DNA of 20,380 nucleotides, taken from Nitratifractor sp. GTDB lineage: Bacteria > Campylobacterota > Campylobacteria > Campylobacterales > Sulfurovaceae. Both the position numbers and the translations under genes were made by a program. The stretch spans positions 1 to 20,380 of the forward strand of contig WFSU01000070.1 of assembly GCA_015485845.1 (NCBI GenBank), given 5' to 3'. Below the pieces are notes generated by a model that worked only from the letters and a program-made list of their open reading frames with translations, was not told the DNA's origin and searched no databases. Positions 5,744 to 11,232 of the stretch are shown here, piece after piece. How positions within the stretch are numbered: position 1 is the first letter of the stretch; every line of letters begins with the position of its first letter.

Positions 5744-5929
5744 GGCTATACTCCTGTTGGTAGAAAATTGGGTGAGCTTGATCCTCCCTCGTTGGGTGAT
5801 TTTTTCAAGCGCATTGGGTTGGGGTTGGGTTGATTTGTGGGGAGTATTTGGGTAAAATGCGGGTGCTTATGCCTGCTTTACCGCCTCTCCCCGGCGGCTG
5901 TCACGGCGGATCGTGCTCCCCGTGGCGTT
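5744..5929. other. C-rich leader/spacer between nuclease and annealing genes
   Basis: This 186-base gap interrupts an otherwise overlapping operon. On the plus strand it carries repeated TTGGGT (5768, 5792, 5814, 5825, 5848) and a G-rich core TTGGGTTGGGGTTGGGT (5814-5830). The leftward transcript is therefore C-rich and G-poor, like a Rho-utilisation site, and the plus strand could fold a G-quadruplex. A 22-codon frame (5813 down to 5745) is present but not convincing as a gene. Confidence 0.45.
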
Positions 5930-6307
5930 TCATTGTACGACCTCTCTGGCCAAACAGATAAAATCCTCAAAAGCCACCGTCGCCGTCCGTGTCTCTGATA
6001 GCTCGGAGTTGATCATGCTCAAGGGCAAGCGTACCTCCCAGCGTGATGTGTGAGGGATGTGGTAGATGAGGACGGGGATCAGGTAGCCGGTGGCGTTGGC
6101 GGTAGTCTGCTGCCACCATTGGGATGGGGTGAGGCGCTTGTGATCCTTGACCTCGATAGCCAGCGGTTCCAGTCCGGTGATGTCGTATCCGCTGTCACGG
6201 GTTTGGCTCAGGTTCCGCCGGGTGGTGGTGAAGCCGTGCTCCTTGAGGAGGTTCACTACCTTCTGCTCACCGGCGCGGCCTTTGGTGCGTTGCATCGCCC
6301 CCATCAT
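5930..6307 (-). CDS. PD-(D/E)XK resolvase-like nuclease
   Basis: The start ATG 6307 overlaps the excisionase stop (ATGA); the ATG three bases on, or Met5, are also possible. The 125-residue protein has the nuclease pattern of small archaeal-type/phage Holliday-junction resolvases: an N-terminal helix with Glu (RTKGRAGEQKVVNLLKEHGF), then SGYDI, then LAIEVKDHK, giving E, D and E-x-K in the correct spacing (about residues 14, 45, 53-55). The following WWQQT helix is also common in this group. It would cut branched intermediates during replication or recombination of the element. Confidence 0.75.
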   Translation of the reverse strand: MMGAMQRTKGRAGEQKVVNLLKEHGFTTTRRNLSQTRDSGYDITGLEPLAIEVKDHKRLTPSQWWQQTTANATGYLIPVLIYHIPHTSRWEVRLPLSMINSELSETRTATVAFEDFICLAREVVQ

Positions 6308-6486
6308 GCCACCTCAGCGGCTCTCTCGATAAATGCCTCAATCTCTGATCTTCGGATGATGGTCACCTGCTTGGAGAGTTTGACGGTCTTGATCTCCCCG
6401 GCTTTGATGAGATTCCAAAGCTGTGAGATGGAAATCCTGAGATAACGCGCGGCTTCGGATGGTCTGAAGTTTTCTAAATTCTCCAT
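6304..6486 (-). CDS. AlpA/excisionase-type HTH protein
   Basis: The 60-residue protein (start ATG 6486, AAGGAA upstream) is a winged helix of the MerR-like/HTH_17 type: FRPSEAARYLRISISQLWNL, IKAGEIKTVKLSKQV, IRRSEIEAFIERA. In this family the first helix pair reads DNA and the 'G.i....lg....i....ie.fi' wing closes the domain. Small proteins of this kind next to P4-type integrases act as excisionases or activators (AlpA, Vis). Being first in the replication/recombination operon, it links excision to replication. Confidence 0.8.
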   Translation of the reverse strand: MENLENFRPSEAARYLRISISQLWNLIKAGEIKTVKLSKQVTIIRRSEIEAFIERAAEVA

Positions 6487-6530
6487 TGGCTTGGTTCCTT
6501 GTGGTTTAGGTTGTATAAGCTTATGGAGGA

Positions 6531-6536
6531 ATTATA
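6531..6536 (-). promoter_or_regulatory. -10 element of the excisionase operon
   Basis: TATAAT on the minus strand lies 45 bases upstream of the excisionase start. No good -35 is visible 17-18 bases further up (TTCCAA is the nearest), so activation by an element or helper-phage factor is possible. Confidence 0.5.
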
Positions 6537-6565
6537 GAGAAATATGAAATTCGGTTGGAAAGAAA

Positions 6566-6584
6566 TTACGCAAATATTGCGTAA
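6566..6584. promoter_or_regulatory. Palindrome overlapping the cargo-gene stop
   Basis: TTACGCAA-ATA-TTGCGTAA has two perfect 8-bp arms with a 3-base centre. It spans the last codons and TAA stop of the cargo gene and lies about 30 bases upstream of the excisionase -10. It could be an operator for that promoter or a weak terminator (TTTCTTT follows on the minus strand). Confidence 0.5.
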
Positions 6585-7474
6585 AAATCATCTATATTGT
6601 AGGGATAATAATCCCCACCATGAAATTTAGCACTATAAATTTCTGAAAAATCTTTGTATTTTGAATTATTAAAACAATTAGGGTTGTACTGCTCGATATC
6701 TTTGCTGCCAACTCCTCTATACCCTCTACTAAAAAAAATATTATAGATACCATTTTCTTGATTGTAAGCCATTTCTTCACTTGGTATAGATAATGTCGCT
6801 TTGTTTGGCTTCAATGGGCTATCATTACCCCAAACAATTGCAACATATCTAAGGCCAGTATGCGAAGGAATTGCCCCAGAGTAATTAAAAATAGAAGATA
6901 ATGTATGCTTTATTTCATTATCCGCAAATCCTGTAAAATACATAGCCCCAGCGACTAATGCAATTACATCATTTACTGTTATTGCTTTGTTGTAATGATA
7001 TGCTACTATCTTCTTGTAATGTGATATATCTGGTTTAAAACTTATAGCGTATTCTTGCCCACCAACTTTGTTTCTTCTTGCTTCCTCCGGGCTGGAGTAT
7101 TTTTTCTCTTTTGGATCAATTATTGGGAATACTGCATGAATATCACCTTCGTGAACTGTTACAGTAAGCCTCGTGCGTTTAAAATTTGTGATCTCTATTG
7201 CTTCTTCCAAGGAAAGTGCCTTTAAGCCTAGTGCCAATTCAGGATTATCGCGCACTATTTCAAGTTCAACTATTTTATTCATCATTGACCTAACAGCATC
7301 ACTATCCCCCAAGCCATACAAGTGCCATATAGAAGAAAGGAGCGTGTCAATTTTCCTATTTATAAATTCTTTCCAACGTGGGTATTTTCTTCTTTCAAGG
7401 TGCTCAATAATTTGCAGAGCATTGTTTACAATAATTTTTTTCTTTTCTAGTTGGCGTATTCTATGATTATCCAT
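6566..7474 (-). CDS. AT-rich cargo gene of unknown function (302 aa)
   Basis: ATG 7474 overlaps the last 8 bases of the integrase gene, so the two are probably co-translated. The protein begins with a basic coiled segment (RIRQLEKKKIIVNN), continues with helices to about residue 100, then has a mixed alpha/beta domain (TVTVHEGDIHAVFPIIDPKE, QEYAISFKPDISHYKK). A hydrophobic stretch NDVIALVAGAMYFTGFAD lies near 170-188. The C-terminus is Asn/Tyr/Phe-rich. I recognise no domain. Base composition is clearly more AT-rich than every neighbouring gene, which points to separate acquisition. The location beside the integrase is where satellites and islands often carry variable defence or fitness genes; that role is speculative. 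Confidence 0.75.
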   Translation of the reverse strand: MDNHRIRQLEKKKIIVNNALQIIEHLERRKYPRWKEFINRKIDTLLSSIWHLYGLGDSDAVRSMMNKIVELEIVRDNPELALGLKALSLEEAIEITNFKRTRLTVTVHEGDIHAVFPIIDPKEKKYSSPEEARRNKVGGQEYAISFKPDISHYKKIVAYHYNKAITVNDVIALVAGAMYFTGFADNEIKHTLSSIFNYSGAIPSHTGLRYVAIVWGNDSPLKPNKATLSIPSEEMAYNQENGIYNIFFSRGYRGVGSKDIEQYNPNCFNNSKYKDFSEIYSAKFHGGDYYPYNIDDFYAIFA

Positions 7475-8702
7475 CCTTCACCCCCTCCAAAAAATCCGCG
7501 TACCACTGCATGAGCCCGCGTTTCTCCTCTCGGTATTCGGCTCGATTGTAAGCGCTGGTGGTTTTGCTGGGCTCTTTGTGTGCCAGGCATGCCTCGATCA
7601 CCTCTTTGTGATAGCCATGACTGTGGTCACCGCTGATGTGTTCATTGGCTATGGTCGAGAAGATTGCCCGGAAACTGTGGGGGACTATCTCGTCCTTGGT
7701 GTAGCCCATCCGACGGAGGGAGGCGCTCAGGGTATTGTTACTCAGGGGGCGACCATGCCCTCGGAGGCTGGGAAACACATAGCGCGGGCTGGTGCTGTTG
7801 TATCGCAGCTCCTCCAGCAGGGTGATCACCTGATCGGGCAATGGCAGGGTAAAGGCGGTTTTCATCTTCATTTTTTCCGCCGGGATATTCCACTCTCTGG
7901 CCTCCCAGTCGATTTCGCTCCACTCCATGTGACGGATATTGTAGCTTCGGACAAAGACATACGGGAGGACACGCAGCGCCATTCGGGTCGTGTAGTCGCC
8001 GGTATAGTCGTCAATGGCACGCAGTAAGCCCCGGATCTCCTCGATGCGGGTGGGGGCGGGATAGTTCTTGATGATCTTCTTTCCGAGGATGAGGTGGACG
8101 TCAATATCGGCTATGATGTTATGCGGTACGTACTCATGGGTCACGGCATACTTGTAGATTTGGTTGAGCTGCATGGCTGTACGGCGGGCAGTCTCGAGCA
8201 CCCCTTGAGATTTGAGGTGCTCGAGGATCTCGACGACATCGAGGCGTTTCACCTCATCGATGGGCTGATCTTTGATAAAAGGATAGATGTAGTTGCGCAT
8301 GGAGCTCTGGAGGCGGTCGTGGTACTTCTCGGATACCTGACTACCATAGTCCCGCCACCACGCCTGAGAGACTTTGTAAAAAGTATTGCGGGCTTTGGAG
8401 GCTTCGGCTTTGTCCGCTTCGTTCTGTTGGCGTTTCGCTTCGTTCGGATCGATCCCCTGAGCCAGCATCGTGCGGATCTCTTCTCGACGGGATCGCGCCT
8501 TAGCAAGTGTGATCTCAGGATAAGCCCCTATCGAGACTTTACGCTCTTTGCCCCCAAAGCGGTATTTGAGTTTCCAATGTTTCCCCCCGCTGGGTGTTAC
8601 TTGAAGGTATAAACCGCGACCGTCAAAAAGTTTGTAATCCTTTTCCCGTGGTTTCGCGTTTTTAACATCCTGTGCGTCCAGTGGCATTACTTTGCGTGCC
8701 AT
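7467..8702 (-). CDS. int: P4-type tyrosine recombinase (integrase)
   Basis: The 411-residue protein starts at ATG 8702, about 190 bases from the tRNA-Sec 3' end. Residues 1-90 form the DUF4102-like arm-binding domain (AKPREKDYKLFDGRGLYLQV, KVSIGAYPEITLAKARSRRE). A SAM-like core-binding domain follows (about 110-200). The catalytic domain shows Arg in VRSYNIRHMEW, a Lys-containing hairpin around MKMKTAFTLPLP, H-S-F-R, LAHKE, and the nucleophile region AYNRAEY, the typical end of P4-like integrases. It should recombine attP with the selC 3' end. The gene is complete with an intact active site, so mobility is plausible. Confidence 0.95.
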   Translation of the reverse strand: MARKVMPLDAQDVKNAKPREKDYKLFDGRGLYLQVTPSGGKHWKLKYRFGGKERKVSIGAYPEITLAKARSRREEIRTMLAQGIDPNEAKRQQNEADKAEASKARNTFYKVSQAWWRDYGSQVSEKYHDRLQSSMRNYIYPFIKDQPIDEVKRLDVVEILEHLKSQGVLETARRTAMQLNQIYKYAVTHEYVPHNIIADIDVHLILGKKIIKNYPAPTRIEEIRGLLRAIDDYTGDYTTRMALRVLPYVFVRSYNIRHMEWSEIDWEAREWNIPAEKMKMKTAFTLPLPDQVITLLEELRYNSTSPRYVFPSLRGHGRPLSNNTLSASLRRMGYTKDEIVPHSFRAIFSTIANEHISGDHSHGYHKEVIEACLAHKEPSKTTSAYNRAEYREEKRGLMQWYADFLEGVKDG

Positions 8703-8704
8703 GC

Positions 8705-8752
8705 GATATGCCCCTTTATTTTAGGGGCCGATTCTTCCAAGATAGGGGCTCT
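8705..8752. promoter_or_regulatory. Inverted arm-like sites in the int leader
   Basis: GCCCCT (8710-8715) and AGGGGC (8723-8728) form a 6-bp inverted repeat seven bases upstream of the int start codon. A further plus-strand TAGGGGCT follows at 8743-8750. All reuse the core of the 12-bp arm units, so integrase bound here could repress its own gene. Confidence 0.45.
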
Positions 8753-8757
8753 TTGAA

Positions 8758-8781
8758 ATTCAGCCCCCATGCCAGCCCCTA
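8758..8781 (-). promoter_or_regulatory. Tandem 12-bp arm-site pair, right end
   Basis: The minus strand reads TAGGGGCTGGCA then TGGGGGCTGAAT, in the same orientation and spacing as 371-394. The similarity extends upstream (A-AGATTT-TAGGGGCTG), giving an imperfect direct repeat of about 37 bases between the two ends of the element. It lies inside the int leader, downstream of the int promoter. Confidence 0.55.
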
Positions 8782-8806
8782 AAATCTATGGATTTGTCTG
8801 TATTCG

Positions 8807-8815
8807 ATTATATCA
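8807..8815 (-). promoter_or_regulatory. Extended -10 promoter of int
   Basis: TGATATAAT on the minus strand is an extended -10 element about 105 bases upstream of the int ATG. No consensus -35 is present at the usual distance. Transcripts from here cross the right arm sites before reaching int, consistent with autoregulation. Confidence 0.5.
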
Positions 8816-8893
8816 GCATAGACTAACAATCATGCTTAAACATCGTAATTATGGTCTTTATTTGTATTTGTGTGGATTGTATTGGGTTACGTA

Positions 8894-8913
8894 TGGCGAG
8901 AGGGTGGAGGAAT
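8894..8913 (+). repeat. Right attachment site (attR) within selC
   Basis: The sequence TGGCGAGAGGGTGGAGGAAT is the end of the tRNA-Sec gene read in reverse: CCA, discriminator, acceptor strand and half of the T stem. It matches 313-328 apart from a four-base indel. Integration here keeps the tRNA gene whole. Confidence 0.7.
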
Positions 8914-8993
8914 CGAACCTCCCTCGAGACGGTCATCCGCCCCGATGATCGGGTTTGAAGCCCGCAGTGTCCACCAGGATCACATACCCCCCG
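8894..8993 (-). tRNA. selC: Selenocysteine tRNA (tRNA-Sec, anticodon UCA)
   Basis: On the minus strand the anticodon loop CTTCAAA sits on a CGGG/CCCG stem. The D arm is extended (GTGATCC-TGGT-GGACAC, six pairs with one bulged A). There is a long variable arm of seven pairs (GGGGCGG-ATGA-CCGTCTC), a T arm GGAGG-TTCGATT-CCTCC, and an encoded CCA. About 100 nt, UCA anticodon, long D stem and long variable arm are diagnostic for tRNA-Sec. The 8-bp acceptor (from 8993: C then GGGGGG then T, against ACCCTCTC) has a C-C mismatch at the end and two G-U pairs, weaker than expected. It decodes UGA together with SelB, whose gene lies across the element. Confidence 0.9.
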
Positions 8994-9007
8994 TACTGAA
9001 GAAGCGT

Positions 9008-9013
9008 ATTATA
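9008..9013 (-). promoter_or_regulatory. -10 element of selC
   Basis: TATAAT on the minus strand stands 15 bases upstream of the tRNA 5' end, the expected place for a tRNA promoter. The -35 is weak (TTCAAT with an 18-base spacer). Confidence 0.6.
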
Positions 9014-9050
9014 GCCAAGTAAAGATAGAAAATTGAAATGGTGAGGTGTG

Positions 9051-9128
9051 CTGCCGGCAGCCTGCCGGCAGCGAAAGAGAAGTTGACCAACTTCTGTCTG
9101 AGCGATCCTCGCTCCTATCAGTCAACTT
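9051..9128. repeat. Palindromic intergenic structures after the psr operon
   Basis: Two copies of the 10-bp palindrome CTGCCGGCAG occur at 9051-9060 and 9062-9071. Next come AAGTTGAC (9080-9087) and GTCAACTT (9121-9128), enclosing a second hairpin GAGCGA-TCC-TCGCTC. AAGTTG-AC-CAACTT (9080-9093) can form instead, so two folds compete. There is no clear U tract, so this may be a dispersed intergenic repeat or an RNA-stabilising 3' end rather than an intrinsic terminator. Confidence 0.5.
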
Positions 9129-9129
9129 A

Positions 9130-9456
9130 TCAGGCTGGAATCGCGCCACTGTCGTTGGCGTAATGCTCCAGGTACTCAGCAACATACTTGCTGTATTTGG
9201 GTCGGAAGGGCTTGATGGCAGACTTGCGGCCGCAGAGTTTGGCGACCTCGGCTTCCATCTTTCCCGCTTTGACGATGGCATCCCACTCGGCGATCGAGTG
9301 TTGCAGCGCCACGCGGGGTGCCGGGATACTGCAATCGTCGTGAATGGCACGATTGAGGACTTTTTCCCCTTTGATCGGATCAGCCGAAGCGACGGTAGCC
9401 ACAACCCCGACTCCGATCATCAGTGCCAGTACGGCACGGATCATGATGCGTTTCAT
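9130..9456 (-). CDS. Secreted haem-less cytochrome-c-like protein, psr accessory (108 aa)
   Basis: I choose ATG 9456 (MKRIMIRAVLALMIGV) because GGAGAACC precedes it; an in-frame ATG five codons earlier lacks this. A Sec signal peptide covers about residues 1-25, with cleavage near ASA-D. The mature part (KGEKVLNRAIHDDCSIPA, EWDAIVKAGKMEAEVAKLC, and YLEHYANDSGAIPA at the end) resembles small periplasmic cytochrome-c-fold proteins of Campylobacterota but has no CXXCH, only two single cysteines. These might form a disulfide or handle sulfur. It lies 11 bases after psrC and so is the last gene of the operon. The family resemblance is from memory; the function is unknown. Confidence 0.75.
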   Translation of the reverse strand: MKRIMIRAVLALMIGVGVVATVASADPIKGEKVLNRAIHDDCSIPAPRVALQHSIAEWDAIVKAGKMEAEVAKLCGRKSAIKPFRPKYSKYVAEYLEHYANDSGAIPA

Positions 9457-9467
9457 TGGTTCTCCTT

Positions 9468-10658
9468 TCAATGCGCGTCGGCATCCAGATTAAAGACTTT
9501 GGTTCCCACATAGTAGAGCAACACAACAATCCCGAGACCTCCGAGAGAGATCATCATCTCCGTGGAGCTCGGGAAGTAGTGTACCCACTCGGGCGGTAGC
9601 ATGTATTCCCGGGTTTTCATCATTTGCAGCGGTTTGAGCTGGGTATCGTGCACCAGATCGTAGCGCATGAAAAAGATCCCAACCATCCCGATCAACGATG
9701 CCCAGAACATCATCACGTGGTTTTTCCCCTTGGTCAGCAATGCTACCAGGAACGGAATCAGCATCCCGAAAATGACTTCAGCCCAGAAAGGCCAGGTGGT
9801 CAGAATGTGCTCGGCAACATCCGCACGACCGGGCATGCCACCGTAGATACCGGTCAGCATTTTCCAGGTTTCAAAGAACATCAGGATGGCCAGAAGTAAT
9901 GCCTGGATGAGGGCAAGATTGGTCAGCATCACTTTGGCGTTGTCCGGGAAGCGGAGTTTGTAGCGGAAGCCCATCATGATGAATGCGATGTAAATCCCGG
10001 TGATAAACGCCGTGAGGATGAAATAGGTCGGATAGAACACCCCGTTGGAGATCGTTCGCGAGTTGAGGAACCCAAAAACCCCTCCGAGGTTGGAGTGGGC
10101 TGCCAGACCGACCAGCAGACCGATCAAACCAAAAATCCGCGCGTTTTTCATGTCGTGCTTGAGTAAGAAAATAAACTCAATGATCATAAACGTCAGATAG
10201 ATACCGTACAGTGTCCCCATCCACCAGATCGCCGAACGCATGCCCGGGCTGAGGATGTTGTAGATCAGCATCCGTACTGGGTGACCGATCTCAAAGGCAA
10301 TAACGGCAAAGCCACCGAGGATCGTCACGATCGAACCGAAAATCGCTCGCTTGGAGATCATCTCGTAGTCTTTGAATCCGAACACGTCGCCGAGGGAACC
10401 GACGATGCACAGCCCGGTAGAGCTGACAACGAAGAAAATGTAGACCGCGATCAGCAATCCCCAGGGGTGCTGGCGTGTCACACCGTACGCGTGGTGACCG
10501 TGGACGAGATAAATCCCTACGCCAATCACAAAGAAGGCGAGGAACAGCAGCGTCAGAGCCGCCACCAGCAGATTGGTCGGACTCTTCTCAAACTTGAGAA
10601 TGTCTTTGATCCCTACCTTATTGACAGGAATGGATGTGATAAATTCTTTTATACTCAT
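9468..10658 (-). CDS. psrC: Polysulfide/thiosulfate reductase membrane subunit (NrfD family)
   Basis: The 396-residue protein starts at ATG 10658 behind GGAGGAAGG. It has a soluble N-terminus, then eight or nine hydrophobic membrane segments beginning NLLVAALTLLFLAFFVIGVG, and GHPVR and AHSNLGGVFGF loop signatures typical of NrfD/PsrC. This subunit exchanges electrons with menaquinone in the membrane and passes them to or from the iron-sulfur subunit. The length is within the longer branch of the family. Direction of electron flow cannot be read from the sequence. Confidence 0.9.
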   Translation of the reverse strand: MSIKEFITSIPVNKVGIKDILKFEKSPTNLLVAALTLLFLAFFVIGVGIYLVHGHHAYGVTRQHPWGLLIAVYIFFVVSSTGLCIVGSLGDVFGFKDYEMISKRAIFGSIVTILGGFAVIAFEIGHPVRMLIYNILSPGMRSAIWWMGTLYGIYLTFMIIEFIFLLKHDMKNARIFGLIGLLVGLAAHSNLGGVFGFLNSRTISNGVFYPTYFILTAFITGIYIAFIMMGFRYKLRFPDNAKVMLTNLALIQALLLAILMFFETWKMLTGIYGGMPGRADVAEHILTTWPFWAEVIFGMLIPFLVALLTKGKNHVMMFWASLIGMVGIFFMRYDLVHDTQLKPLQMMKTREYMLPPEWVHYFPSSTEMMISLGGLGIVVLLYYVGTKVFNLDADAH

Positions 10659-10668
10659 ACCTTCCTCC

Positions 10669-11232
10669 TTATGTTAGGTAGAACAATTTGGGGTTGGTAC
10701 CCAGATGCGATTTGAGACTGAAGTGATCCCGGGTCTTGAGAAGGATACTGATCTCACTCTCCGGATCGTCCAGATCACCAAACGTCCGTACTTTGGTCGG
10801 ACATGTATTCTGGCACGCAGTCGTCGTCTCACCCCGTGCCAGACGGGTGTCGGAGCAGAACGTACACTTGTCCACCGTCATCGTACGATCATCCACGTAG
10901 CGGGCATCGTAGGGGCAGGCGTTCATGCAGTAGCTGCAGAGGATACACTTGTCGCTGTTGACCCGGACGACGTGGTTCTCGTCGTAATAGGTTGCATGCG
11001 TCGGGCACACTTCCTGGCAGGGTGCGTCCTCGCAGTGCTGACACTGGCTGGGGACGAAGGTGTTGGAGACGATGTCGAGGTTGGGCCACTGCCCTTCGAC
11101 CTCTTTGACCCCGACCCAGATGCGGTGCTTGTCGGCACCGAGCAGGACGCCGTTCTCTTCTTTACACGCGACTTCACACGCTTTACAGTTGATACAGTTT
11201 TTGTAGTCTAATGCCATTCCATATCGTGCCAT
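10669..11232 (-). CDS. psrB: Polysulfide/thiosulfate reductase iron-sulfur subunit
   Basis: The 187-residue protein shows four ferredoxin-type cysteine groups: CINCKACEVAC (near residue 13), CQHCEDAPCQEVCP (about 64), CILCSYCMNACP (about 96) and CTFC with CQNTCP (about 122-145), enough for four [4Fe-4S] clusters. It has no signal peptide and is carried across the membrane with the Tat-exported catalytic subunit, as usual in this family. ATG 11232 overlaps the psrA stop (TAATG), with AAGGAG inside the end of psrA. It relays electrons between the molybdopterin subunit and PsrC. Confidence 0.93.
   Translation of the reverse strand: MARYGMALDYKNCINCKACEVACKEENGVLLGADKHRIWVGVKEVEGQWPNLDIVSNTFVPSQCQHCEDAPCQEVCPTHATYYDENHVVRVNSDKCILCSYCMNACPYDARYVDDRTMTVDKCTFCSDTRLARGETTTACQNTCPTKVRTFGDLDDPESEISILLKTRDHFSLKSHLGTNPKLFYLT

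Larger units (their letters stand above)
313..8913. mobile_element. Integrative element in selC (satellite/prophage-like, no virion genes)
   Basis: The 8.6-kb block separates selB from selC and ends in direct repeats of the tRNA-Sec 3' end. It has a P4-type integrase next to the tRNA, an AlpA-type excisionase, a complete homologous-recombination set (exonuclease, annealing protein, SSB, resolvase-like nuclease), a lambda-O-like initiator with internal iterons, a small Cro-like regulator, several short unknown genes and one AT-rich cargo gene. All genes but the regulator read leftward and most overlap by a few bases. I see no terminase, portal, capsid, tail, lysis, relaxase or transfer gene. 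Known element types that fit in part are phage satellites (P4, PICI) and remnant prophages. The boundaries rest on the repeats and are inferred. Confidence 0.8.

Noticed and set aside
8894..8993. UGA-reading tRNA as a nonsense suppressor or tRNA-Trp variant
   Set aside because: The long variable arm, extended D stem and neighbouring selB identify it as selenocysteine tRNA.
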